Translations under genes and position numbers: made by a program
In this document: piece after piece, positions 12,352 to 21,100 of the stretch
How the letters are laid out: the number at the start of each line of letters is the position of its first letter
Position numbering within the stretch: the stretch's first letter is position 1
Source: Dendrobium chrysotoxum
Taxonomy: Eukaryota > Streptophyta > Magnoliopsida > Asparagales > Orchidaceae
Reading direction: 5' to 3'
NCBI GenBank assembly: GCA_019925795.1
Contig: CM034311.1
Coordinates: 31,599,472 to 31,663,471 of the forward strand
Length of the DNA stretch: 64,000 nt
Notes under the pieces: generated by a model
Databases searched by the model: none
What the model saw: only the letters and a program-made list of their open reading frames with translations
What the model was told of the DNA's origin: nothing

Positions 12352-13377
12352 TATCATACAACTAAAAAAGATACAACCTAAAAGATAGTGAGCTTAATAT
12401 TGGCATATTGGCCCTCTTTTTATGTTGATTAATGCGAGGCTTTTTGGTGGGATTTGCTAATGAATATGTTTAGGAATATTTATTTTTTTATCTAAATAAG
12501 TGATCTGAAGTTTTTGGTGGAATGATGAGGAGTTTGGAGGGATAAGGTCAAAGGTATGCTAAGATTAGTTTTGTTTGGGCTAGTTTGAGTTGACTTGCAA
12601 GTTTACTTTAGAGAATATGTTTTGAGTGAGGTAAATGGTTGAAAATGATGGTGGAGGATTAAATTAAATGTAAATTTATGATCTGGAGTTGATAGTAGAA
12701 TTTTGTGAGGTTAAATGCCTTGTAGTGGTATGAAGAATGAGACATAATATAAGAAAGCTTAAAATAGGTCAAGAGATTTGAAAAGGATTGTGTTGACTTT
12801 TTTTAATGTTTGAATTATGATTGACTGATCTTGAAAGGTGGTTATAATATAGGGGAAGATGATACAAAAAATTAACAAGAATAAAAGTAAAAAAAAAGAA
12901 AAGAAAAAAAAAAGAAACTAACCAATCTCACTAAGGTTGGTCAATCTAGGCCACTAAGCACTAATCAAAGAGAAAAAAATCCTTCAAAATTTTCTTGTCA
13001 TTCAAAAGCTAAATTTCTCATTACACACCAGCACTTTTTATTGAGCTATAATTATAAATCAAAAGTAAAAAATAAGAGGGAAATTTTGGGGAGAAAAGAT
13101 AGTATATGGCCACTAATGAAGGAATGTGACATCCACTTTTATTAATTCATCTTATCTCTATTAAATGGCTAATCCATATATATATTTTTGAAAAAAAAGT
13201 CAAACCTTTTAGATGCTAAATTTAAAATTTAAATATTAAAATTCTAATTTAATTATTTCTTCATGAGTGAGCTCTTATAATGAGCTTTGATTGGGCTATT
13301 GTTTTAATATTTTCTTGGGCTCTTCTAATTGGACCTTTAGCTTTATATATTTGATCAAACTATAGTGCTATATCACT
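12352..13377. other. AT-rich spacer, nothing recognised
   Basis: The first 40 bases continue the duplicated block (atcatacaactaaaaaag, as at 13467). The rest is AT-rich without open frames of note, inverted ends or recognisable repeats. Confidence 0.5.
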
Positions 13378-13510
13378 AAGGGCTCTGCTTAATTAAATTT
13401 TTTTGGAATATTGAGGGCAAAGCCCCATCCATTAAACTATAAAGAAATAATTACAAAGGCAAGCTATCAAACAACTCAAAAAGATACAACCTAAGAGAAA
13501 TTGAATTGCA
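13378..13510. repeat. Duplicated block, copy D (unoccupied site of the solo LTR)
   Basis: The sequence ggaatattgagggcaaagcc and the following 100 bases match 9757-9822 plus 12352-12380. This copy lacks the 2.5-kb solo LTR. Confidence 0.75.
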
Positions 13511-13595
13511 AAACAAAAAACTTGCAATGCTCGATAAAAGGAAAACACATATAGCAGCAAAAAACCCAAAAAAAAAAAAAAAAAAGATTATATAG

Positions 13596-13778
13596 CTAAC
13601 TGGTGTAGTTCATCATGATCCGCGGAAAGAAGAAGCCAGTCAAAATGATTTGGACTTAGAAGAGACAATTGAGTTAGCCATCAAGAAAACGAAGCAGACA
13701 GTATACTCAAAAATTAAGTTTTCCAGGTTACCAGAGGCAGCCATCCAAAGGGGAAAGCAGCAAAAAGCTGTCAAATGA
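13596..13778 (+). pseudogene. Exon-like open stretch, about 60 codons, unknown
   Basis: The frame is open from 13596 to the TGA at 13776-13778 and reads as a charged, Lys/Glu-rich, soluble peptide (...LDLEETIELAIKKTKQTVY...) with protein-like composition, unlike the surrounding AT-rich sequence. There is no start codon with context, no recognised domain, and a poly-A run (about 13568-13585) just upstream. It may be the last exon of a lost gene or a retroposed fragment. I cannot name it. Confidence 0.3.
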
Positions 13779-14151
13779 CAAGCAAAAGTGCCCTTCATCT
13801 TTAGTCCAGAGGAGCATAAAATCTGCAACTGAGAAAAGAACACCCAACATTTAATTAAATAGGTCTTGAATTTCCTCGTAATCCTTCCATTTTTTGATCT
13901 CGAGTAAGACGGCCTCTTTAATTTGATACCGACCAATAGAAGCACAAGTAATTGTAGATCCAAATTTCCTTCGGTTCCTTTTTAATTAAATTTCATAAAG
14001 CTACTTAGGTGCACAGTTAGAAAATATATTGCATTTGAATTGATTTATTTAACCCTCGCAATGGCATTTTTTGAAACTTCAATTAAAAATAAAGAGATAT
14101 ATTTGAATTGATATAAGATCAAACTATATCCTTTATTCATCAACAATTAAG

Positions 14152-14236
14152 ATCTCATTTAAGACGCTTTATTACTGTTTTTTAAAATAATTTTTTAGTA
14201 TTTAAATTATTATACTAAAGCCCTCCCAAACGAAGC
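14152..14236. mobile_element. Truncated MITE, same family as 23220-23404 (tentative)
   Basis: This stretch is absent from the paralogous copy at 53.33 kb (caacaattaatgact runs straight on). It contains ttactgttttttaaaataa followed by ttttttagta, and ends near cctcccaaacg. These words match the left arm and end of the fold-back element at 23220-23404. The boundaries are approximate. Confidence 0.4.
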
Positions 14237-14447
14237 CCAGATGACTCAAGTCAAACCAAATGTCCACAATCAACTGCAAACAATGCAACAGAGCATTATC
14301 TTCATTTCATTTGCGAGGCCAAAGCTTTTAAAATAAACCCAAAAGTATTCAGAAATAGGAAGTGTCTTAGAGAGGAAAATAACAATGAGGCTTATTAAGG
14401 TGGTGACATGTGGCTGCATGTGTGTAAATATGAAAGATAGATCAGTT

Positions 14448-14534
14448 GAGATCGGGTCTGCGGTCGATTGGTCGATGGAACACATTCCTCCCATCTCACC
14501 TGAGCTCGAATCTCCTAACTATTCAAAAAAAAAG
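14448..14534 (+). mobile_element. Short SINE-like insert (87 bp)
   Basis: It is flanked by agatagatcagtt (14435-14447) and agatagaccagtt (14535-14547), a 13-bp direct repeat with one mismatch. It ends in an A-run (14525-14533) and is absent from the paralog at 53.54 kb. The body has a possible A box (tgcggtcgattggtcga) and a B-box-like gagctcgaatctcc at the spacing expected of a tRNA-derived polymerase III promoter. The absent paralogous sequence plus target duplication plus A-tail support retroposition. The short length and weak boxes leave the SINE class open. Confidence 0.6.
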
Positions 14535-14579
14535 AGATAGACCAGTTCTTTCAATCTCATCTGGAAAGCAACGGAAATA

Positions 14580-14806
14580 TGATGTGGAACATCTTAGCTA
14601 AAGTTCTCACTAGAAATAGCTTATCTAGTTGTTACATGATTGTTACATAGAAAGTCTAGAATGTTCTATGGCTAGTTTATATATGCTAATATTATAGTAG
14701 GGAGAGATGAACAATATTATATTTATTTTAAAGCTTTAAGCTTGTTATTTGGTTTCCTTTTTGGTATTTTTTCTAGCACATCCCGTTATTCCGCCAAACC
14801 ACTATA
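14580..14806 (+). repeat. 5' LTR of the gene-capturing element
   Basis: Begins TGATGTGGAACATC. The 3' terminus reads TA here, where the right copy ends CA. A tagaatgttcta word is shared in style with the copia LTR at 58.0-58.3 kb, hinting at a copia-type source. Confidence 0.8.
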
Positions 14807-15404
14807 TTAGTTAGTATCAAAGCCTATAACTTGTGAGGTATGACGGGCCAAAAAAAATGGGCTGCCGAAGACGATTGAAGCCGAAGAAAATATGAGGCCG
14901 ATGAAGATGGACACCAAATAAAGATGGGAGGTTGACGCCAAAGAAGATCGGTGGTCTGACGACTATCCTCCGCTCAAATTTTTACTCCAATGACGAGATC
15001 CACTGCCCGATTAGAGACCCTCCGCTAACGCTGCACGCAATCGCAAACGGATCCGTAATCGACCCGCTGTCCTCTGCGACTATCTTCCGCTCCAACTTCC
15101 ACTCTGTTGGCGAGATCCTCTGCTCGACCATGCTGTCCGCAACCATCTCGCGACTGTCCGCTCTCCGACAGCCCGACCATGATTCCGCCTCCGCTTTGTC
15201 TCGCGATCAGACCGCAATCCCGCTTCCTCTCGCGACCTCTTCGGTTCCCACCTGACCAGCCCGCGTCCTTTTACCTTATCCACATCACTAGCACCGATCT
15301 CGCTCGCTGCCAACTCGCTTCCTGAATCTTGCGATTCCTCTCCGTTGACGTCCGATCCATATCCGTCATTTGCTCCCGCGAACGCTTTCTCCGAGCTTGC
15401 TGAG
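14807..15404. other. Leader and unidentified GC-rich interior of the gene-capturing element
   Basis: After the primer site come degenerate gaagatg words, then GC-rich sequence with two related stretches (about 14955-15015 and 15070-15130, both with ccgctc..cttccactc-like text and cgagatcc). Frames are open on both strands (for example 15080-15535 reverse) but show no motif I recognise. It may be a further captured, UTR-like or transit-peptide-coding piece. Confidence 0.4.
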
Positions 15405-15530
15405 CAATCCCGCCCTGTTCGCAAGCTCGCCCTAGTCGTTGACACCGGCAACTGTGGCCTCTGCGGCGGATTCAACAATATTGTCTTAAAGAAAGCGAAA
15501 TCTCGCATCTCCGAAATCAAAGCCAAGGTC
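15405..15530 (+). pseudogene. atpC: Captured fragment of chloroplast ATP synthase gamma subunit
   Basis: In the frame of the 235-codon ORF starting at 15345, the peptide RPVRKLALVVDTG then GLCGGFNN then KKAKSRISEIKA matches the conserved region around GLCGGFNN of the gamma subunit (AtpC/ATPC1), which forms the rotating shaft of the F1 motor in the chloroplast. Only about 40 residues of a protein of more than 300 are present. No introns interrupt it. The ORF runs on downstream through unrelated sequence and across the antisense tubulin piece, so any product would be a chimera without function of its own. The family assignment is from remembered conserved sequence. Confidence 0.75.
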
Positions 15531-15690
15531 TCCACGGCGCCGGAGGGCCTTCATGAGAAAAGCTCACATCATGAACGTGATCGTGAACTTGACCAAAATC
15601 GGGACGAGTTCTTGATCGCGATTCCATTCCCCCTCTCACTCCGTTTTCGATGCCGCTCCCACTCCAATCCTGTGATGCCGATGTCCTCAC
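15531..15690. other. Unassigned joint between captured fragments
   Basis: Between the AtpC-like and tubulin-like pieces. It is open on both strands but matches nothing I recognise. It may hold another short captured piece. Confidence 0.4.
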
Positions 15691-15699
15691 CAGAATACT

Positions 15700-16004
15700 A
15701 CGTTCCGCCCTTCCCTGTGCCAGAATTGCCAAAACACGAAGTTTTCAGGGCGGAAGATCTGACCACAAGTTCCCGTCCTCAGGTTGTTCATTGTTCCAGG
15801 CTCCGAATCCATCAGAACCGCCCTAGGAACGAATCTTCCATAAGATGCCTCGTGGTAGATGTTAACCCTCTCCAGCTGCAGAGCGAACATACCAGTGTAC
15901 CTCCCTATGGGATCGATTCCGTACTCATCACACACCACCTTCCAAAACTTAGGTACGATCTGGTTATTGCATTGTCCACCCTGCAGGTGAAGGATTTCTC
16001 CCAT
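15700..16004 (-). pseudogene. Captured beta-tubulin first-exon fragment, antisense
   Basis: Reading the reverse strand from the ATG at 16002-16004, the peptide follows the beta-tubulin N-terminus closely. It has an EILHLQGGQC start (GTP-binding N-terminal loop, with the usual GNQ now NNQ), then VVCDEYGID, QLERVN, GRFVPRAVLMD, EPGTM and GQIFRPENFVF. About 95 residues are recognisable, short of the roughly 130 codons usual for the first exon. The frame then slips near 15700 into unrelated sequence. The piece lies opposite to the orientation of the LTR element and of the other captured pieces, so a transcript of the element would be antisense to beta-tubulin mRNA over about 300 bases. Confidence 0.85.
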
Positions 16005-16129
16005 CTTCCTTCTTTAGCTCTTCTTCGGACTCGACAAGCTCACAGTGGATGACCGTCGAGAAAATGAGACGGCGGCTAGCAATCCTCTTTCATCGAATCG
16101 AATGCCCAGACATCTCGCTTTGGAATGCC

Positions 16130-16640
16130 ATACTCCAAGGAGCTTCAAGTGGTATTGGTACAGAAACAGCTCGTATGCTTTCTTTGTGTTCATATCATCC
16201 TAGGGGTCAGAAATGTTTCTGCTGATAACAATGTGAAGAAAATGATTCTGAAGGAGATCCCAATTGCCAAAGTTGATGCCTTGAAATTATACCTCCGTTC
16301 AATGGCTTCTGTGAGCAAAATTGCAGCAGATTTCAATTCTCTAAATCTTCCTTTGTATATTTTAATAAACAATGCAGCCGTGGGGATGTCATCATTCATA
16401 CTATCACAAGATGGCATAGAGATGAATTTTGCTACAAAACATATAGGCCATTTTCTTCTGACCAATCTTTTATTAGAAAATATGAAAGTTACTGCCTCTA
16501 AGAGTGCTATGGAGGAAAGAATAGTCATTATTGCTTCGGAAGCATACAAGCTTTCTTACTGTCAAGGAATTCGATTTGACAAGATAAATGAGAAGTTTGA
16601 ATTTAATGGTTTTGCAGCATACGGACTGGAAGCTGATTCT
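16130..16640 (+). pseudogene. Captured TIC32-like short-chain dehydrogenase fragment
   Basis: Starts in one frame with GASSGIGTETARMLSL (the Gly-rich dinucleotide-binding loop, 16139-16186), shifts frame by one base near 16187, then continues with LGVRN, a block ending AKVDALKLYLRSMASV, ILINNA, FATKHIGHFLLTNLLLE, then SEAYKLSY and GIRFDKIN. These are landmarks of the plant TIC32/retinol-dehydrogenase-like SDR family in their normal order, about 165 residues. The piece ends at AAYG, exactly at the catalytic Tyr, so the Lys of YxxxK is lost by fusion to the next fragment. Uninterrupted coding over a region that is multi-exon in such genes suggests capture from spliced RNA (inference). Confidence 0.85.
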
Positions 16641-16738
16641 TTTGTGCAGAATTCCCTTCTGTGGTGTAATGCCAAAGGTTGCTTGGAATCAGCTTGCAAG
16701 CTATTTGATGAATTGACTGAGAAGAATCTTTTCTTATG
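16641..16738 (+). pseudogene. Captured PPR-protein fragment
   Basis: It continues in frame from the dehydrogenase piece: DSFVQNSLL, then AKGCLESACKLFDEL, then TEKNLF. This is the pattern of about one pentatricopeptide repeat of the plant PLS class (FVxNSLLxMYAKCGxLxxAxxLFDEMxxKN). About 33 residues are present. The joined ORF ends at a TGA at 16737-16739. Confidence 0.75.
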
Positions 16739-16745
16739 ACATGCT

Positions 16746-17036
16746 TTGAATGGTGAGTTTAGCAACCATTTGCCTCAAATTGTGCTAAAGTTTGTAGATG
16801 GAATCAGGAGCTTACTATGCGATTCTAGTTCGGATAAAGAATTCATTTCAAGGGCCAAATATGTTGCTATTTCTACTGATGAAAATATGCAAATTTGTGG
16901 AAGTCCAAAGGAACTCATAAGGCTATTGATCGAGCTTGTGGACGTGCATCGAAGACGCAGAATTTTTGATACAGGATTTGATTTTGATGTCTATATCTAC
17001 CTCCCTGTTGATGGTGGGCCTCGACGGAGTCGGGAC
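16746..17036 (+). pseudogene. Further captured fragment, possibly M1 aminopeptidase plus unknown
   Basis: The open frame 16746-17051 contains KFVDGIRSLLCDSSSDKEFI near its start, which resembles the segment before the C-terminal domain of plant puromycin-sensitive-type M1 aminopeptidases. The next 60 residues (ending in IFDTGFDFDVYIYLPVDGG) do not fit that family and may be another piece. The frame ends inside the 3' LTR. Confidence 0.35.
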
Positions 17037-17048
17037 GCAAGGGGAGTA

Positions 17049-17275
17049 TGATGTGGAACATCTTAGCTAAATTTCTTATTAGGAATAGTTTATTTAGTTG
17101 CTACATGTTTGTTACATAGAAAGTCTAGAATGTTCTATGGCTAGTTTATATATGCTAGTATTATAGTAGGGAGAGATGAATGATATTATATCCATTTTAA
17201 AGCTTTAAGCTTGTTATTTGGTTTTCTCTTTGTTATTTCTTCTAGTAGATCCAATTCTTCTGCCGATCCGCTACA
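17049..17275 (+). repeat. 3' LTR of the gene-capturing element
   Basis: Same length as the left LTR. It begins TGATGTGGAACATC after the purine tract and ends CTACA. Confidence 0.8.
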
Positions 17276-17798
17276 TGAAAATGGAGGTAAAGAAAATCAA
17301 AAAGCCGAGCATCGATGAAGATGCGGAAGCCTTCGCTGGACGCAATCCCTGAGAATGGTAAGCTTGCTGTTCCACTGGCAAACCCAAGTCAGCGTGGTTA
17401 AAGTGGGGAATAACATAGTGAAGGCGAGAGCGCTAAGAACAGCCAAGTCTTCACCAGGTGTGCAGGAGATATGCAGGTAATGTTCCAATTACTGTCTCCT
17501 TCCTAATACTCTCTTTGGCTGAAATTTTATAAGCTAAAACAAAAATCGTTATATTTTAGGTAGGCTTTAATTGAAACTATTTGCACCCTTTATATTATTT
17601 TTGAAAAATGCTGCTGTGTGATCTAATTAAATTATTATTTTAGTTATCTTTTCAGATATTATGACATGCAAGATGTCTGCTATATATTCGCAATAACAGC
17701 TTTTGCTTTTTGATGTGTTCGGAATGATTGATAAAAGGCAATGAGATGGAGTAGGGATGAGAACGTCAATGGAGGGAGGATTTCTAATTTCCTCTTTG

Positions 17799-17803
17799 AC
17801 AAG
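17799..17803. repeat. Target-site duplication of the gypsy element (left), acaag
   Basis: The 5-bp acaag is repeated at 23059-23063. The unoccupied sequence tttgacaagcagatatc is preserved in the paralog at about 54.04 kb. Confidence 0.95.
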
Positions 17804-18152
17804 TGATGTATCCTGCGGCGGCGCACCACCGGAGCTGAGAATTCCCAGCAGAGAATCGCCGGAATGGAACCTGCAAGAAGAGTAGAAAACACAGTTCCAA
17901 TGGAACAGTAGTAGCAGAGAAATAGTATTTCATATATGTCGCCCATTTTGTGGTTCAGTGGGTATATATATTCCTGATACACCTCTAACTAACTTGCCAT
18001 ATCAAACTAAGGGAATAAAAAGCTGAAATGGAACGTGCATAACAAAAAGGGTAAAAGCTGAAATGGAACGTGCATAACAGAAAGGCAAAAATAACAAGAG
18101 TAGTGGAGTGAGCGACGGTATGCTGTATACGCAGCTTATGATAGTCCCATCA
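17804..18152 (-). repeat. 3' LTR of the gypsy element
   Basis: Bounded by TG and CA. It contains an internal 40-bp tandem repeat (aaagctgaaatggaacgtgc at about 18019 and 18054) and a TATA-like tatatata at about 17966. Confidence 0.95.
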
Positions 18153-21100
18153 TGTCTTCCCCTCTTCAGATGAGCTGGTCTCCAGCGAGGATACTTGAGT
18201 GTTGGCATCGTCAGGTGGGTGATACGGATGGATATCGCTTACATTAAAGGTGGGCGACGTCTGAACATGGGCTGGTAAATCGATAATGTAGGCGTTATCA
18301 TTGATTTTTCGCAAAATGGGATAAGGCCCAATCTTGCGGGGGCTGAGTTTACTGTAAGTGCCGGGAGGGAATCTTTCTCTACGGACACGGAGCATCACCA
18401 ATTCTCCAGCATTGAAAACTTTGTGCCTACGATGCAAATCTGCTGCTTTTTTATATTTATAGTTAGAGTCCTCTAGCTTAGCATGAACCTGTTCTAAAAT
18501 GTTTTGGAACTGGTGTGCTGATTGAGCGGCAGCAGTACTTCGACATTTTGGTATAACGGCGACATCAATGAGATGATTCGGCATCTTGGTATAGACTATA
18601 CTGAAGGGGCTGTGTCCCGTCGACCTGTTGGGCATAGAGTTGAAAGCGAACTCGGCTTGACTTAACATTTCTTCCCACTTCTTAGGATGCTCTTGTACTA
18701 AACATCGCAGCATATTTCCAAGTGTACGGTTAACAACCTTTGTTTGGCCGTCAGTTTGAGGATGATAGGCTGAGCTTAGTTTGAGATCTGTACGGAGACG
18801 TTTCCATAACTCGCGCCAGAAATGGCTAACAAACTTGACATCGCGGTCAGATGTGATGCTTCGAGGAAGTCCATGTAAACGAATTATTTCTTTGAAAAAT
18901 AGCCTGGCTACATGATTTGCATCAAAGGTTTTCTTACACGGAATAAAATGCGCCATCTTGGAGAACCTATCAACGACCACCATAATGGAATCGACTCCGT
19001 TCTTGGTTCGAGGAAGACCAAGAACAAAGTCGATACTAAGGTCCTCCCAAATAGAATCAGGTGTGGGGAGTGGCAAGTACAGGCCCGTGTTCTGGGCCGT
19101 TCCTTTGTAAGTTTGGCATATTGTACATTTTTCTATAAATCTGGAGACATCTCAAGTTAAATGAGGCAAAAAAAAACGGACCTGGAGTTGGGCAAGTGTC
19201 TTATCGCGGCCCAAATGAGCGGCTAGGCTGCCGGAATGTACTTCCTTTATAAGGTGTTGGCGCCACGATGAGTTTGGTATACACAGACAGTTAGCCTTGA
19301 ATAAGAAACCATGCCGAATACTATAGTCGCCGCTAGGTTGGCCGTTCACACATTGTTCCCAGAACTGAGCGAAATTTGCATCTGTGGCGTAGAAGTCTTT
19401 CATCTCTTGCAATCCCGTGATTTCTGTTTGGAGTTGCACCAACATCGGTGATCGCCTGCTGAGGGCATCCGCCACCCTATTTAATTTTCCAGCCTTGTGC
19501 TGCAGCACAAACGTGAATTTCTGTAAAAAAATGATCCATCTGGCATGCATGCGGTTGATAGACTTCTGATTATTGAGGTATTGCAGGGCTTGGTTGTCAC
19601 TACATAAAATGAAATCTTGATGAAGAAGATAGTGTTCCCACTGCTTCAGGGCTCGGACAACGGCATACAACTCTTGCTCGTACGCCGACCATTTCTGACG
19701 AGCAGTGCTTAGCTTTTCACTGAAGTACTCCACCGGCCTAGTTTCTTGTGACAGCACAGCCCCGATGCCCACGGCGGAGGCATCAGTATCAACATGGAAT
19801 GGCTTCTCGAAATTAGGCAGAGCTAGTACAGGAGCAGAACACAATGCTACCTTCAGGGACTCAAAACTAGCCTGGTGTTCAGAAGTCCATATGAAGTTGC
19901 TGGACTTCAAGCAATCCGTGAGTGGAGACACTAGGACGCTTAACCCCTTGATAAACCGCCTATAAAAGTTCGCCAGCCCGTAAAAGCTTCGTATGTCGGT
20001 TAGTGACCGAGGAGTAGGCTACTCTTGAATGGCTGCCACTTTTCTTGGGTCCACTTCTACACCATCCACAAAAAGTATAAAGCCCAGGAAATGAACCTTA
20101 GGCGATGCGAATTCACACTTGGCGGCATTTAGATAAAGTTTATGTTGACGGAGGACTTGGAGAATATCGGCCAGGTGATGAAGATGGTCTGAAAGGTTAG
20201 TACTAAATACAAGGATATCGTCAAAGTAAGTGACACACATTTTGCCCAAAAAGGGTTGTAACACCTCATGCATCAATCGCATAAATGTGGATGGTGCATT
20301 ACAAAGCCCAAAGGGCATTACCTTCCACTCGTACAATCCATCTGGCGTCTTGAATGCTGTTTTCCACTCGTCTCCGGGACGTATGCGAATCTGATGGTAG
20401 CCGCTTCGCAGATCCAACTTAGAGAACACTGCCGCTCTAGCCAAGCGGTCCAGCAAGTCGGATAGCCGCGGGATGGGAAATCTGTACTTCACAGTGATTT
20501 TGTTGATCGCCCTACTGTCGATGCACATTCGCCATTGACCATCCTTTTTTGGAACCAATAATGCGGGTACGGCACAAGGACTTAAACTGTGCTGGATTAG
20601 TTGCTTGTCAAGAAGTTCTGCCACAATGCCTAGTAAAATGGAGCACTCTTTGGGATTCATTCGGTAGTGCGGAAGGTTCGGCAAGGTAGCACCGGGCACC
20701 AATTCAATTTGATGATGTATAGATCGCAAAGGAGGCAATTCTGACGGTAGCTCATTTGGTAATACGTCAGTAAAATTATCTAGCAGCTTTTTCACCTCAC
20801 TTGGGTAGCAAGCAGGGAGTGCCTCAGGGTGACTGTCGGACACAACTAAGGCAAGCAGCGATTTCACATCTTGCCTGGATTGCACCAGAAGCTTACCAGA
20901 AGTAAGGAATACAGCACTTTGGTTTCTGTTTGATCCTGAAGCGGAAAAAGTTTGCGGACAGAGTCTGAGTTTTCTTCCTTTCCAATCTAAGGTATAGACA
21001 TTTTGTCGACAATTGTAGACATCATTCATATCGTACTGCCATGGCCTACCCAAAATGAGATGGCAAATGTCCATATCAATGACATCACATAGGACGTCGC

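Larger units (their letters stand above)
14580..17275 (+). mobile_element. Non-autonomous LTR element carrying several host gene fragments (2.7 kb)
   Basis: Two 227-bp direct repeats (14580-14806 and 17049-17275) bound an internal region that has a degenerate tRNA-iMet primer site (tagtatcaaagc, 14812-14823) after the left repeat and a purine tract (gcaaggggagta, 17037-17048) before the right one. No gag, protease, RT or integrase is present. Instead the interior strings together pieces of a chloroplast ATP synthase gamma subunit, antisense beta-tubulin, a TIC32-like dehydrogenase, a PPR protein and perhaps an M1 aminopeptidase. By eye the two LTRs differ at roughly 25 of 227 positions, so the insertion is not recent. 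The flanks (ggaaata / tgaaaat) give no clean target duplication. Movement must have depended on another element's proteins. Confidence 0.85.
14260..17803 (+). pseudogene. Broken copy (A) of a small two-exon gene
   Basis: The pieces 14260-14579, 17276-17803 and 23059-23130 match the open gene copy at 53.37-54.12 kb. Here the reading frame is destroyed. A SINE-like insert (14448-14534) and a 2.7-kb LTR element (14580-17275) lie inside exon 1. The remaining exon 1 (to 17476) has frameshifts and stops after NGKLAVP. The splice sites survive (cag/gtaatg at 17476/17477, ttttcag ending at 17655), as does the short last exon ending in a TGA near 17713. A gypsy element then landed about 90 bases downstream of that stop. 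Family and function are unknown. Confidence 0.7.

Noticed and set aside
13640..13963. 107-codon reverse frame with hydrophobic N-terminus
   Set aside because: The forward strand over 13596-13778 has the more protein-like composition. The reverse frame looks like its shadow plus AT-rich sequence.
15080..15535. 151-codon reverse frame rich in Ser/Arg
   Set aside because: It is the shadow of the forward AtpC-containing frame and adjoining GC-rich sequence. No domain.
15345..16052. 235-codon forward ORF taken as one gene
   Set aside because: Only its AtpC-like segment is protein-like. The later part reads the antisense strand of a tubulin exon, so the ORF is a chance chimera.
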